From JASHPR01 sp963833885 (GTDB lineage Bacteria > Actinomycetota > Actinomycetes > Streptosporangiales > Streptosporangiaceae): a stretch of DNA of 64,000 bases. Within the stretch, counting starts at the first letter, position 1; every line of letters starts with the position of its first letter. This document shows, in pieces, positions 1-9,101 of the stretch. The stretch spans positions 22,147 to 86,146 of the forward strand of contig CAWHZU010000032.1 of NCBI GenBank assembly GCA_963833885.1, written 5' to 3'. Both the position numbers and the translations under genes were made by a program. Below the pieces are notes generated by a model, which was not told the DNA's origin, searched no databases, and saw nothing but the letters and a program-made list of their open reading frames with translations.

Positions 1-946
1 CCAGCGCGTTGTGGTCCCGCACCACCACGGTGACCTCGTCCGTGATGTCGCCGCCGCCCTGATGGAAGACCTGCAGCGCGGTGAACGCGGTGGTGCCCAG
101 CCCCACCGCTACGCCGATCTGGGCCTTCGGGGCCTTGGTCTTCTTCGCCGGGTGCTGCAGGTTCTGCAGCTCAGTGCCGTAGGCGTCGATGGCACTGAAC
201 GTGGCGCTGCCGTCTCCACTGGCCAGCAGGCTCGGCGAGAACGCCTCGCCGGTCACCGAGAGCACCCGGAAGTCGGGCTTCGCGTCCAGCGTCCAGTAGC
301 ACTGGCTCTGGGTGGAACTCCCCAGGTCCTGGGAAACCCGGGCGACCTTGCCGGGGAGATACTGACTGATCGTCGCGGAACTGAGCATGCCGCAGGCGTT
401 GGGGACGGAGCGGAACTCGCCGGGCTGGAACGTCGTCACGAACCCGCTGCCCTTGGACGCCGACGAGGGCTTGCTCTGGAACGGCAGTTTCCCGAGAACC
501 CCCAGCACCACCACGACGCCGACCACGACCACGAGGCCGGCGACGACGATCTCGCGGCGGGTCTTCCTTGCCCTGGCCGCCGCGGCCCTGCGGCTCCGCC
601 TGCGGACGGCCCCCCCACCTCCCCTTCCCCCTTCACTGGGCGCCCAGTCTTCGTCGGTGTCCTGCGGCCCGCTCCAGTTGCTGGGCGTGGACCCAGCCGG
701 CACCGATGCGGTGCGCGCCGACCCTGCCCGGCCGGCCCGGGCGTCATCGGCCTCGGCAGGGCGCGGGCGACGCTCCCGGCCGCCGGGGCCGGTCGGATAG
801 ATGCCCAGCCCCGCCCAGGGCGGCGGATCGTCGTCAGCCTGGTCATCGAAGGCGTCGGGGTACGGCCGGCCGGGCCGCTCGCCGCGACCGTGCCTTCCCT
901 GGTCGTCCGATTGCCTAGACCGGCGGGGCGGAACCCCCTGAGCCAC
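1..946 (-). CDS. Single-pass membrane protein with disordered N-terminus, 3' end cut off by window
   Basis: At least 315 residues are present and the C-terminus lies outside the window. The first ~130 residues are rich in Arg, Gly, Pro and Asp and look disordered. A hydrophobic helix of Val/Leu/Gly follows at about residues 133-152. An extracellular domain then carries two Cys (in NACGML and QCYWTL) and may form a disulfide. The GTG start at 946 has GGAGG 7 nt upstream. The plan resembles small sensor or lipoprotein-like domains common in actinomycetes, but I do not recognise the family. tsaB would often follow tsaE here, and this is not tsaB. The open frames on the other strand have biased, low-complexity translations and are shadows. 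Confidence 0.72.
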   Translation of the reverse strand, partial: MAQGVPPRRSRQSDDQGRHGRGERPGRPYPDAFDDQADDDPPPWAGLGIYPTGPGGRERRPRPAEADDARAGRAGSARTASVPAGSTPSNWSGPQDTDEDWAPSEGGRGGGGAVRRRSRRAAAARARKTRREIVVAGLVVVVGVVVVLGVLGKLPFQSKPSSASKGSGFVTTFQPGEFRSVPNACGMLSSATISQYLPGKVARVSQDLGSSTQSQCYWTLDAKPDFRVLSVTGEAFSPSLLASGDGSATFSAIDAYGTELQNLQHPAKKTKAPKAQIGVAVGLGTTAFTALQVFHQGGGDITDEVTVVVRDHNAL

Positions 947-1046
947 GGCGCGCCTCCGGAACGTATTCGTGCGTCTAGATGACGGCAGGCTGACGCGACC
1001 GCGCAGCTTGACGGCGCGAACGATGCTGCCGCCGGACAGAACGGAA

Positions 1047-1604
1047 CTATAGAACGTCCGCGCCCTCGACTAGGGCCAGACGCGCGGATTCGGCCGTCTC
1101 CTCCCAGCGCCGGCCGCGAGCAGCGAGCCGGACCGCGCGTGGTTCGTCGGGTACCTCGGGGCCTGATTCCCCGTCACCGGACCCGGCGGACGACCGCTCC
1201 ATCGTGATCGTTATCTCCAGGTAGCTGTCGGCCAGGTCCTCGACGAGGCCCTCGCCCCACTCGACCACGGTCACGGAGGTGCCCAGGTCGGCGTCCAGGT
1301 CGAGATCGTCGACCTCGGCCCGGCTGCCGAGCCGGTACGCATCCGCGTGCACCAGGGCCGGGCCGGCACCGTCGAGCGCCGGGTGCACCCGGGCGATCAC
1401 GAACGTGGGCGAGGTCACCGGGCCGCGCACGCGCAGGCCTTGGCCGATCCCCTGCACGAGCGTGGTCTTGCCGGCGCCGAGCGGCCCGGTGAGCACGACC
1501 AGATCCCCGGGACGCAGCAGCGCTGCCAGCCGCCGCCCCAGGGCGCGCATGTCCGCGGCGGCGGGAACAGCGACTTCCGCCAGCGTCGACGTGTGTGCGG
1601 CCAC
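1047..1604 (-). CDS. tsaE: tRNA threonylcarbamoyladenosine biosynthesis ATPase TsaE
   Basis: TsaE is the P-loop ATPase that works with TsaB and TsaD to make t6A37 in tRNAs reading ANN codons. The Walker A motif GPLGAGKT spans residues 40-47. It is followed by the family signatures SPTFVI, HADAYRL and VEWGEGL. The protein is 185 residues if started at the GTG at 1604; no other ATG or GTG lies between this and the upstream stop in this frame, apart from a distant ORF start inside the hydrolase. The start is 2 nt after the original stop (1607-1609) of the upstream hydrolase, so the two were probably translationally coupled. The C-terminal ~30 residues are an acidic/Arg-rich extension. Confidence 0.93.
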   Translation of the reverse strand: MAAHTSTLAEVAVPAAADMRALGRRLAALLRPGDLVVLTGPLGAGKTTLVQGIGQGLRVRGPVTSPTFVIARVHPALDGAGPALVHADAYRLGSRAEVDDLDLDADLGTSVTVVEWGEGLVEDLADSYLEITITMERSSAGSGDGESGPEVPDEPRAVRLAARGRRWEETAESARLALVEGADVL

Positions 1605-1606
1605 GG

Positions 1607-2688
1607 CTATGCCGTGCTCGCGCGCCGCGGCGTGCCCGCCACCCAGCGCGCGACCAGGTCGCTGATCACACTGTTCACGAACTCGGGCCGCTCCAGGATG
1701 ACCGCGTGGCCGGCACCGGAACCCGGACCAGCTCCGCGCCGGCGATCTGCCCGGCCATTTCCTCGCTTTGCGCCAGCGGAACCAGCCGGTCGCTCTCACC
1801 GGCGATCACGGTCACCGGCACCTGGCCGAGCGTGGCAAGCGCCGCCTGCTCGTCGTGGCGCAGCAGAGCCAGGTAGAACGCGGCCACCACCCCGACGGGG
1901 GTGGCGCGGATGATCCGCTCGAGGAAGTCCACCACCGCCGGGCTGACCGATGGATCGCCGAACGCCACGTAGCGCGTGCTGAGGAACGCCAGGTCGCCCG
2001 CTGCCTGACGGCCGCGCTCCACCAGGCCGGCAGCCGGGCCGCGGCTGACGCCGCGCAGCATCGGCGCCGCGGTCTGCCGGGCGATCGGGCGCAGCACCAC
2101 CGGGATCCAGATCGTGGGGTCGATGCCGCCGGCCACAGTCGATATCAGCACAACGCCGATCACCTTGGTGCCGAACAGCTCGGGGTGCTGACGGGCGAGC
2201 GCCATGATCGTCATGCCGCCCATCGAGTGCCCCACGAGCACGACGGGGGCGTCGCCCGGGGAGGTCGCCTGCAGCACCGCGTGCAGGTCCTCGCCGAGCT
2301 GGGGAATCGTGCAGCTTTCCTGGCTGCACTCCCCGGACTGGCCGTGGCCCCGCTGATCCCAGAACACGCACCTGGCCGGCCCGGCCAGATCCCGGCGCTG
2401 GTAGTGCCATACGTTCTGGCTCAGCGCGTAGCCGTGGCTGAAGATGATCGTGACCGGGGCGTCGTCCGGCCCGTTGATCTCGGCGTGCAGCGGCACGCCG
2501 TCGTCCGCGAGCACGGTCAGCGGCCGGCCGTGCAGCTGGCCGAACGGCTCATCCGCCTCGGGATCGGGCCGCAGCCGCAGCCGCCCCACGGCGACCTTCT
2601 CGGCCGCGATGACGGCTCCGGCCCCCGCCGCCACCACCGCGCCCGCGGCCAGACCGGCGAGGCCGGTGATCCGCCGCCAGTTCGTCAA
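1607..2688 (-). pseudogene. Alpha/beta hydrolase, frameshifted before the catalytic His
   Basis: The protein starts with TTG at 2688, immediately after the alr stop. An N-terminal hydrophobic segment (about residues 9-29) is followed by an alpha/beta-hydrolase fold. The nucleophile motif GHSMGG and the acid motif GESDRLVP are present. After LVRVP the reading frame breaks near position 1717: one G appears to be missing, and the current frame ends at 1675 with a nonsense tail. In the other frame the sequence continues cleanly as AGHAVILERPEFVNSVIS to a TAG at 1607-1609. The missing base removes the catalytic His (GAGH) from the translated product. Hydrolases of this type commonly sit between alr and tsaE in actinomycetes. 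Sequencing error in a GC run is a fair alternative to real decay. Confidence 0.8.
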
Positions 2689-3924
2689 CTAGTTCTCCAG
2701 GGGTGCCCGGGAAGCGCCCGGCGCCCCCGCAGATCCAGCCGCGGCCGCGGCACCGGACGCAGGGGGCGCACCGGGCACGAGGGCCTGGACCGGATCCATG
2801 CTCTGTGTTACTCCAAGGTAGCTTTTGGGGAGGCGCCCGGCGAATCTCACCGCGATCTCGTAGGACAGCGTGCCGAGCGCATCGGCCCACTCCTGCGCGG
2901 TCGGCTCGCCGGAGTCGCCGGGCCCGAACAGCACGACCTCGTCACCGGCTGCCACGGCCTCATCGCCGAAGTCGACAACGAACTGGTTCATGCAGACCGT
3001 GCCGGATATCGTCCACCGCCGCCCCCGGACGTGCACCTGCGCCGTGTTCGTCGCCAACCGCGGCACACCCTCGGCGTACCCGAGCGGCACCAGCCCGAGC
3101 GTGGCATCGCCGGCCGTGACGTAGCGGTGCCCGTAGGACACGGCGGTCCCGGCCGGTACGCGCTTGGTCTGCACGAGTCGCGCCCTGATCGTCATCGCGG
3201 GCCGCAGCCAGGGCGGCGCCCCGCCGGGAAGCGTGGAAAGCCCGAAGACCCCGCCCCCGGGCCGTACCAGGTCAAAGCGGGCCTCCGGCAGGGTCAGCGT
3301 GGCCGGGGTGTTCGCGAGGTGCCGCACCTCGGGCCTGACCCCGGCGCCTTCCGCCACCGAAACCGCGTCGCGGAACGCCTCGAGCTGGGCGGCGATCGAC
3401 GGATGCCCAGGCATGTCGGCGCAGGCAAAGTGCGACCAGAGCCCCACGATGCGGACGTCGCCCGCGGCCTCGGCGGCCAGCCCGGCGGCCACCAGACCCG
3501 GCCAGTCGGCGGCGGTCGCGCCGCCCCGCGACATCCCGGTGTCCGCCTTGAGGTGCAGCCGGGCGGGCTTGCCGGCCCGCGACGCCGCGGCCGCGATCTG
3601 CGTGACCAGGTCAACGGAGCCCGCGGACAGGTCCACGTCGTGGCGGACGGCGTCCTCGTGCGGCGCGCCGGGCGCGGCGAGCAGGCACAGCACCGGCACG
3701 GTCAGCCCGGCTTGCCGAAGCGCCACCGCGTCGGCCACGTGCACGACCCCGAGCCAGCTCGCCCCGCCGTCAACGGCCGCCGTGGCCGCCGGGATCATGC
3801 CGTGGCCGTAGCCATCGGATTTGACCACCGCCATGACCTGCGCCCCGCCAACGTGCCTGGCCAGGGCGGAGACGTTGTCCTTGATCGCGCCCAGCTCGAT
3901 GAGCGCCTCCGGGTGACCGTCCAT
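2689..3924 (-). CDS. alr: Alanine racemase
   Basis: PLP-dependent interconversion of L- and D-alanine for peptidoglycan. The PLP Lys is K35 in VVKSDGYGHG. The second catalytic residue, Tyr, is in VSYGHRY, and the C-terminal beta-domain has the CMNQFVVD and SYEIAVRFAGRLP signatures. Starting at the ATG at 3924 gives 411 residues, slightly longer than the usual ~370-390, the excess being an Ala/Gly/Pro tail. The open frame extends further upstream, but that part is low complexity and unlike the family. The stop TAG abuts the TTG start of the next gene, so the pair is cotranscribed with it and with tsaE. Confidence 0.95.
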   Translation of the reverse strand: MDGHPEALIELGAIKDNVSALARHVGGAQVMAVVKSDGYGHGMIPAATAAVDGGASWLGVVHVADAVALRQAGLTVPVLCLLAAPGAPHEDAVRHDVDLSAGSVDLVTQIAAAASRAGKPARLHLKADTGMSRGGATAADWPGLVAAGLAAEAAGDVRIVGLWSHFACADMPGHPSIAAQLEAFRDAVSVAEGAGVRPEVRHLANTPATLTLPEARFDLVRPGGGVFGLSTLPGGAPPWLRPAMTIRARLVQTKRVPAGTAVSYGHRYVTAGDATLGLVPLGYAEGVPRLATNTAQVHVRGRRWTISGTVCMNQFVVDFGDEAVAAGDEVVLFGPGDSGEPTAQEWADALGTLSYEIAVRFAGRLPKSYLGVTQSMDPVQALVPGAPPASGAAAAAGSAGAPGASRAPLEN

Positions 3925-4264
3925 GAACCGACAGTCTGCCAGCCCCTGGGAGGGGCGAAGCCGAAGGTGGAAGGGGAGGACGCGCGGGAACGGGATGGGC
4001 GCGGGCCTTGGGAGGGCTGGGGGTAGCCGGACACGGGGCTCAGGTGGGGGCCTAGCGGGACGGGGAGGCGGTGCGGGAAGAGGACTTGGAGAGGCACGGG
4101 ATGGGGCTGGCGGGACGCGGTTGCCGGACGTGGGCTTGGAATGGCGCGTGGGTGGGGCGGCGATAGCCGGGGCAGCCGCGACGGTCGGCCGCAGGCCGGC
4201 CCGAGCGGATGCCGCCCGGGGGGGTCTGGGGGGGTAGTCCCCCCGAGGCAATACTGTATTTCAC
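3925..4264. other. Divergent intergenic region, alr / S9 peptidase
   Basis: About 340 bp between two divergent genes. It is G-rich, with runs of seven to eight G around 4215-4235. The only A/T-rich stretch, near 4249-4264, lies directly before the peptidase ATG and could hold its -10 element. I see no convincing -35 box, no hairpin and no small gene; open frames through it are low-complexity shadows. Confidence 0.5.
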
Positions 4265-6112
4265 ATGGTCGAACTCATTCCGCGGGAAGTACTCTTCGGC
4301 AATCCCGAGCGGGTTAGCCCCGCCATCTCCCCCGATGGCGCCCGGCTGGCGTGGATCGCTCCGCACGAAGGGGTCCTCAACGTCTGGGTCGCCCCGGCGA
4401 GCGCCGGCTCTGGGGTGGACTGGTCGGCGGCGCGGGTGGTCACCGACGACCGGGACCGCGGCATCCGCATGTTCGAATGGGCCCACGATGCCCGGCACCT
4501 GCTGTACCTGCAGGACACCGGCGGAGACGAGAACTGGCGGCTGCACGACGTCGACCTCGAGACCATGGACCGCCGCGACCTCACCCCGTTCGACGGCGTG
4601 CAGGCGCGGCTGGTCGCCACGGAACGGAAGTTCCCGACCGACCTGCTGGTCGCGCTGAACCGCGACAACCCCGAACTGCACGACGTCTACAAGCTCGACC
4701 TCGTAACCGGCGAGCTGACCAAGGTGGTCGAGAACCCCGGCTTCATCGACTGGCTCGCGGACGCGCAGCTCGCGGTCCGGGCGACGATCGCGCCGCGGCC
4801 GGACGGGAGTCTCGTGGTGATGGTGCGGGACAGCGCGGACGCGGACTGGCGGCCGCTGCTGACCGTTCCCGCCGACGACGCGCTGACCAGTGAACTCGTC
4901 GCGTTCAGCGAGGACGGCGGCTCGATACTCGGGGTCAGCTCGGTCGGCGCGAACACCGGCAGGCTGCTCAGGATCGACTTGGCCAGCGGTGCCGAGGAGG
5001 TGCTGGCCGCCGATCCCGACGCCGACGTGAGCGACGTCAGGATCCAGCCGGATACCAGGGAGCCGCAGATCGTGACCTTCGCCAAGGACAGGTCGGAATA
5101 TCTCGTCCTCGACCCCTCGGTCGCCGACGACCTGACCGCGATCCGCGCGCTGCACCCCGGAGATCCCGCCTTCACCGGCGCCGACGACTCCGACACGACG
5201 TGGCTCGTCGAGTTCACCAACGACTCGGGCCCGATCCGTTACTACGCCTACGACCGGGCCAGCAAGGCCGGGCGCTTCCTGTTCGAGAACCGGCCCGCGC
5301 TGTCGCGCTACGAGCTCGCCTCGATGGAGCCGTTCTCGTTCACCGCCCGCGACGGCCTCACCGTGCACGGCTATGCCACGTTCCCGCCCGGCGCCGATCG
5401 TTCCGGCTTGCCGACCGTACTCAACGTGCACGGCGGCCCGTGGGCCAGGGACAACTGGGGCTTCGATCCCGAGGCGCAGTGGCTGGCTAACCGCGGCTAC
5501 CTCTGCGTGCAGGTCAACTACCGCGGCTCGACTGGCTACGGCAAGGCGTTTGTCAACGCCGGCGACCGCGAGTGGGGCGGCCGGATGCAGGACGACCTGA
5601 CCGACGCCGTCGCGTTCGTCACCGGCGAGGGCTGGGCCGACCCCAAGCGGGTGGCCATCTACGGCGGCTCCTATGGCGGTTACGCGGCGCTGGCCGGCGC
5701 GACGTTCACCCCGGAGCTGTACTGCTGCGCGGTCGACATCGTCGGCCCGTCAAACCTGAAGACGCTGATCGAGACGATCCCGCCGTACTGGGCCCCGATG
5801 ATCGCCCAGTTCCACCGCAGGGTCGGCGACCCAGCGACCGACGCCGACTCCCTCTGGTCCCGGTCCCCGCTGTCCCGGGCCAGGGAGATCAGGATTCCGC
5901 TGCTTATCGCCCAGGGGGCGAACGACCCGCGGGTCAAGCAGGCCGAGTCGGAGCAGATCGTGGCCGCGCTCAAGGAGGCCGGCATCGACTACGAGTACCT
6001 GCTGTTCCCGGATGAGGGGCACGGGTTCGCCAAGCCGGAGAACCGGCTGAAGTTCTACGCCGCTGCCGAACGGTTCCTGGCCCGTCACCTCGGCGGCCGG
6101 GCCGAAGAATAG
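4265..6112 (+). CDS. S9 family peptidase (prolyl oligopeptidase / acylaminoacyl-peptidase type)
   Basis: A serine peptidase of 615 residues. The N-terminal ~350 residues form a beta-propeller-like region that starts with repeated SPDGARLAWI-type blades. The C-terminal alpha/beta-hydrolase domain begins near residue 370 (NVHGGPW). The catalytic triad can be read as Ser469 in GGSYGGY, Asp554 in GANDPRV and His586 in DEGHGF. The family cleaves short peptides or removes N-acylated residues. There is no signal peptide, so it should be cytosolic. It converges with map with only 6 bp between the stops. Confidence 0.93.
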   Translation: MVELIPREVLFGNPERVSPAISPDGARLAWIAPHEGVLNVWVAPASAGSGVDWSAARVVTDDRDRGIRMFEWAHDARHLLYLQDTGGDENWRLHDVDLETMDRRDLTPFDGVQARLVATERKFPTDLLVALNRDNPELHDVYKLDLVTGELTKVVENPGFIDWLADAQLAVRATIAPRPDGSLVVMVRDSADADWRPLLTVPADDALTSELVAFSEDGGSILGVSSVGANTGRLLRIDLASGAEEVLAADPDADVSDVRIQPDTREPQIVTFAKDRSEYLVLDPSVADDLTAIRALHPGDPAFTGADDSDTTWLVEFTNDSGPIRYYAYDRASKAGRFLFENRPALSRYELASMEPFSFTARDGLTVHGYATFPPGADRSGLPTVLNVHGGPWARDNWGFDPEAQWLANRGYLCVQVNYRGSTGYGKAFVNAGDREWGGRMQDDLTDAVAFVTGEGWADPKRVAIYGGSYGGYAALAGATFTPELYCCAVDIVGPSNLKTLIETIPPYWAPMIAQFHRRVGDPATDADSLWSRSPLSRAREIRIPLLIAQGANDPRVKQAESEQIVAALKEAGIDYEYLLFPDEGHGFAKPENRLKFYAAAERFLARHLGGRAEE

Positions 6113-6118
6113 AGCCTG

Positions 6119-6904
6119 TTACGCCACGCCCCTCGGTGCCTTGGCGGTCAGGATGCGCGGGCCGTCCGCGGTGACCGCGACCGTGTGCTCCACGTGTGCG
6201 GCCCGGCTGCCGTCCGCGCTGCGCACGGTCCAGCCGTCGAGGTCGATGCGGCAGACGTCGCTGCCGCCGGCCATGAACCACGGCTCGATGGCGATGACCA
6301 TGCCGGGCACCAGCGGGTGGCCGCGCCCGGCGGTTCCCTCGTTGGGGATGTGCGGATCTTCGTGCATGGCGCGGCCCACGCCGTGCCCGCCGAAGTGCGG
6401 GCAGATCCCGTAGCTCGCGGCGCGGCCGACGGCGCCGATGGCCGCCGAGATGTCCCCGATCCGCGCGCCAGGGACCGCGGCGGCGATGCCCGCGCGCAGC
6501 GCGTCCTCGGTGACGCCGATCAGCCGCGCGTCGGCGGGGCGCGGCGGGCCGATCGTGAACGAGAACGCGGCGTCGGCGGTCCAGCCGTCCAGCACCGCCC
6601 CCGCGTCGACGCTGACCAGGTCGCCCTCGCGCAGCTTGCGGCGTCCGGGGATGCCGTGCTGCGCGGCGTCGTTGACGGACACGCAGATCGCGGCGGGGTA
6701 TGGGACCGGCGCGGACTTGGGCTGATAACCCAGGAACGGCGAGAAGGCCCCGGCGTCCGCCAGCACGCCGCGGGCGGCCTCGTCCAGTTCGGCCAGGCGC
6801 GTGCCCGGCGTCGCGACGGCCCGCGCCGCCGCCAGGACCCGCGCCACCACCTGCCCGGCGGCGCCGATCGCGTCGATCTCACCGGGCGTCTTGATCTCCA
6901 CCAC
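6119..6904 (-). CDS. map: Methionine aminopeptidase, type I
   Basis: Removes the initiator Met from nascent proteins. All five metal ligands of the pita-bread fold are visible: D100 in VSVDAG, D111, H174 in FGGHGVG, E207 in IAIEPW and E239 in VEHTV; His83 in QHGIPG is also in place. At 261 residues it has the usual type I length with no N-terminal zinc-finger extension. The start at 6904 has an AGGAGGTG ribosome site just upstream. Actinomycetes normally carry another map beside adk and infA, so this isolated copy between a peptidase and a regulator is probably a secondary one. Confidence 0.93.
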   Translation of the reverse strand: MVEIKTPGEIDAIGAAGQVVARVLAAARAVATPGTRLAELDEAARGVLADAGAFSPFLGYQPKSAPVPYPAAICVSVNDAAQHGIPGRRKLREGDLVSVDAGAVLDGWTADAAFSFTIGPPRPADARLIGVTEDALRAGIAAAVPGARIGDISAAIGAVGRAASYGICPHFGGHGVGRAMHEDPHIPNEGTAGRGHPLVPGMVIAIEPWFMAGGSDVCRIDLDGWTVRSADGSRAAHVEHTVAVTADGPRILTAKAPRGVA

Positions 6905-6971
6905 GCGGCACCTCCTGAACGCTCAGCCCCACCGACGGGTAGGTCGACTCCCACAGCACGTGTGGCCGCTC

Positions 6972-6998
6972 CCGGTATAACTATACCGGTATTATAAT
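6972..6998 (+). promoter_or_regulatory. Palindromic operator and -10 box of the XRE gene
   Basis: The perfect inverted repeat CCGGTATA-ac-TATACCGG covers 6972-6989. A further half-site makes ATACCGGTAT palindromic at 6983-6992. A consensus -10 box TATAAT follows at 6993-6998, 6 bp before the ATG at 7005, so the transcript is probably leaderless. The AT-rich patch stands out from its surroundings. Autoregulation by the adjacent XRE protein is inference. Confidence 0.7.
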
Positions 6999-7004
6999 GA
7001 CGGC

Positions 7005-7280
7005 ATGGTACGGCCACCGTTGAGTCCGCAGGAGCGGGCGCGTGGGGAGCGGCTCGGCAGGCTGCTGCGTGCGGCGCGCGGGCGGCGCAGCATGGCCGAG
7101 GTCGCCGCCGCGTCCGGCGTGCCCATCGAGACCTTGCGCAAGATTGAGACCGGCCGGATCGCCACGCCCGCCTTCTTCACCGTTGCCGCCCTGGCCGCCG
7201 CGCTCGCGATCCCGCTGGACGACGTCGTCAGGCAGTCCTCGCACCCGCCCGGCGATCCGTCCGCCGCGCTCACCGCATGA
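7005..7280 (+). CDS. XRE-family helix-turn-helix regulator
   Basis: A 91-residue protein that is almost entirely one Cro/C1-type DNA-binding domain, about residues 15-75. The helix-turn-helix reads MAEVAAASGVPIETLRKIETG, followed by a helix similar to ALAAALAIPLDDV. No ligand or protease domain is attached. It lies divergent from map and convergent with the MFS gene. The palindromic repeat over its own promoter suggests autorepression, and the same site could influence map. What signal it answers to cannot be told from sequence. Confidence 0.88.
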   Translation: MVRPPLSPQERARGERLGRLLRAARGRRSMAEVAAASGVPIETLRKIETGRIATPAFFTVAALAAALAIPLDDVVRQSSHPPGDPSAALTA

Positions 7281-7281
7281 C

Positions 7282-7326
7282 AGCGGCCGGGCCGGCAGTG
7301 GTGTTTGACTGCCTGACCCGGCCGCT
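7282..7326. terminator. Bidirectional hairpin between convergent xre and MFS genes
   Basis: The outer arms AGCGGCCGGG (7282-7291) and CCCGGCCGCT (7317-7326) pair perfectly. Inside them, GGCAGT (7294-7299) pairs with ACTGCC (7308-7313). The hairpin starts 2 bp after the XRE stop and ends 17 bp before the MFS stop. There is no U-tract, as is common in actinobacteria. Confidence 0.75.
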
Positions 7327-7343
7327 TGCGTAACGTTCCGGCT

Positions 7344-8942
7344 CTAACTCGGCATCGGCTGGACGCCGGCCAGGTCCTCGCGAGTGACCCGGACCATGAT
7401 GAGGATCACGACGAGGGCCACCAGCATGATGCCGGCCGACACCTCGAAGCCACGGGAGAACCCGACCGACAGCGCGTGGTCGTAGATCGAGACCTGCGCC
7501 GCCTTCGCCTGCGCCGCCGTCACGTGCAGCGGGTGCCCGGCCTTTGCTGCGGCCGCGGCGGCCGAATGGGCCACGGTGGCGGCATGCCTCGCCGTATTGG
7601 CGACCACGGTCCAGGCCACGGTGCCCAGGACCGCGAGCCCGATCGCGCCGCCGACCTGCTGGCCGACGTTGGGCAAGCTGGACGCCAGGCCCGCGTCCCG
7701 GTCGGCGACCTTGGACAGCGCCACCAGCGTGGCCAGCATGAAGATCAGGCCCAGGCCGGCCGCTGTGACCAGCATCGGGCCGAGCAGCCCGCCGACGTAC
7801 GTGCTGTGCTCGTTGATCCGGGACAGCCAGAACATCCCGCCCACGCTGATCACCGAGGCGACGATCAGCAGCGGCCGAGCCCCGATCCGCGGTACCAGCT
7901 GCGTGGACAGGCCCGCCATTGCCATGATCATCGCGACCATCGGCAGGTAGGAGACGCCGGTCCGCAGCGCGCTGTAGCCCCACACGTGCTGCACGAACAG
8001 GGTCAGGAAGAAGAACATCCCGAACATGGCCGTGCCGACGCAGAGCAGGACCAGGTTGGCGGCTGAGCGGTCCCGGTTACGGAAGATGCGCAGCGGCATC
8101 AGCGCGTACTTGCTGCGCGACTCGATGACGAGGAACGTGGCCAGCAGCACAACGGCCGCGGAGAGTGAGGCCAGTACCTTGGTGTCACCCCAGTGCGAGA
8201 CGCCGTTCGGGGTGGTGGCCGCTTCGGTCAAGCCGTAGACCAGCGCCACCAGGCCGAGCGTGCTGGTGATCGCGCCGGGAAGGTCGAACCGGCCCGGGCG
8301 GCGCTCCGACTCGGCGAGCGCCCGCGGGGCCAGCAGCGCGACAACGACCCCGATCGGGACGTTGACGAACAGCACCCAGCGCCAGGACACGAACGTGGTC
8401 AGGATGCCGCCGGCCAGCAGGCCCACCGCGGCGCCGCCGATGGACATGGCGGCGTAGACGCCCATGGCCCTGTTGCGCTCCGACCCTTCCGGGAAGTTGG
8501 TCGTGACCAGCGACAACGCGGTCGGTGCCACGATCGCGCCGCCGACCCCCTGCAGCGCGCGGGCGGACAGCAGCCACGCCTGTGAGGTGGCGAACCCGCC
8601 GAGCAGCGAGGCCACCGAGAACAGGATGATCCCGGCGATGAAGACCCGGCGCCGGCCGAGGATGTCGCCGGCCCGGCCGCCGAGCAGCAGCAGGCCGCCG
8701 AAGGTCAGCGCGTAGGCGTTCACCACCCACTCGAGGCCGTCGCCGGAGAAACCGAGCGCGGTCTGGATGTGCGGCAGCGCGACGTTCACGATCGTGGCGT
8801 CGAGAACCACCATGAGCTGGGCGGTGGCGATGACGACAAGAGCCAGGCCAAGGCGGCGGTTCCCGCCGGTAGCCTGGGCATCGCGGCCGGCAACGACACC
8901 AGGCGCCGCCCGGCTGCCGGTATCGGGCTGTGCGGTGGACAT
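7344..8942 (-). CDS. MFS drug exporter, DHA2 (EmrB/QacA) family
   Basis: A 532-residue polytopic protein with about 14 predicted membrane helices, the usual size of the DHA2 family of proton-coupled drug exporters. Family motifs seen include GGRAGDILGRRR (motif A, loop 2-3), the helix-4 region ARALQGVGGAIVAPTALSLV and a duplicated C-terminal half beginning near LMPLRIF. An Ala-rich periplasmic or cytoplasmic loop lies near residues 450-480. The divergent-operator MarR gene upstream, in the same orientation and 160 bp away, is its likely regulator, so substrate-induced efflux of hydrophobic compounds is the natural reading. The substrate is unknown. Confidence 0.92.
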   Translation of the reverse strand: MSTAQPDTGSRAAPGVVAGRDAQATGGNRRLGLALVVIATAQLMVVLDATIVNVALPHIQTALGFSGDGLEWVVNAYALTFGGLLLLGGRAGDILGRRRVFIAGIILFSVASLLGGFATSQAWLLSARALQGVGGAIVAPTALSLVTTNFPEGSERNRAMGVYAAMSIGGAAVGLLAGGILTTFVSWRWVLFVNVPIGVVVALLAPRALAESERRPGRFDLPGAITSTLGLVALVYGLTEAATTPNGVSHWGDTKVLASLSAAVVLLATFLVIESRSKYALMPLRIFRNRDRSAANLVLLCVGTAMFGMFFFLTLFVQHVWGYSALRTGVSYLPMVAMIMAMAGLSTQLVPRIGARPLLIVASVISVGGMFWLSRINEHSTYVGGLLGPMLVTAAGLGLIFMLATLVALSKVADRDAGLASSLPNVGQQVGGAIGLAVLGTVAWTVVANTARHAATVAHSAAAAAAKAGHPLHVTAAQAKAAQVSIYDHALSVGFSRGFEVSAGIMLVALVVILIMVRVTREDLAGVQPMPS

Positions 8943-9101
8943 GACAGTCTCCTTGCTGAAGAGCGCGGTTAGCAGGCGTCCCGGCGCGGCGCGGCGAGAC
9001 GTTCGACGTTCTGTGATTTGAGGGAAGGCTTCAGCCGGGCACGTGCCGTCGGTCTATGTCCGGCGGCGGCTCCGCTGGCCGCCTGGTTCGCGGCTAACCG
9101 G

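Noticed and set aside
11..982. Long rightward frames at the window start
   Set aside because: They are antisense to the leftward membrane protein, which has a clear helix, a GGAGG site and sensible composition; the rightward translations are Arg/Pro/His-rich noise.
1768..4026. 752-codon rightward frame
   Set aside because: Antisense to the hydrolase and alr, with biased composition and no domain.
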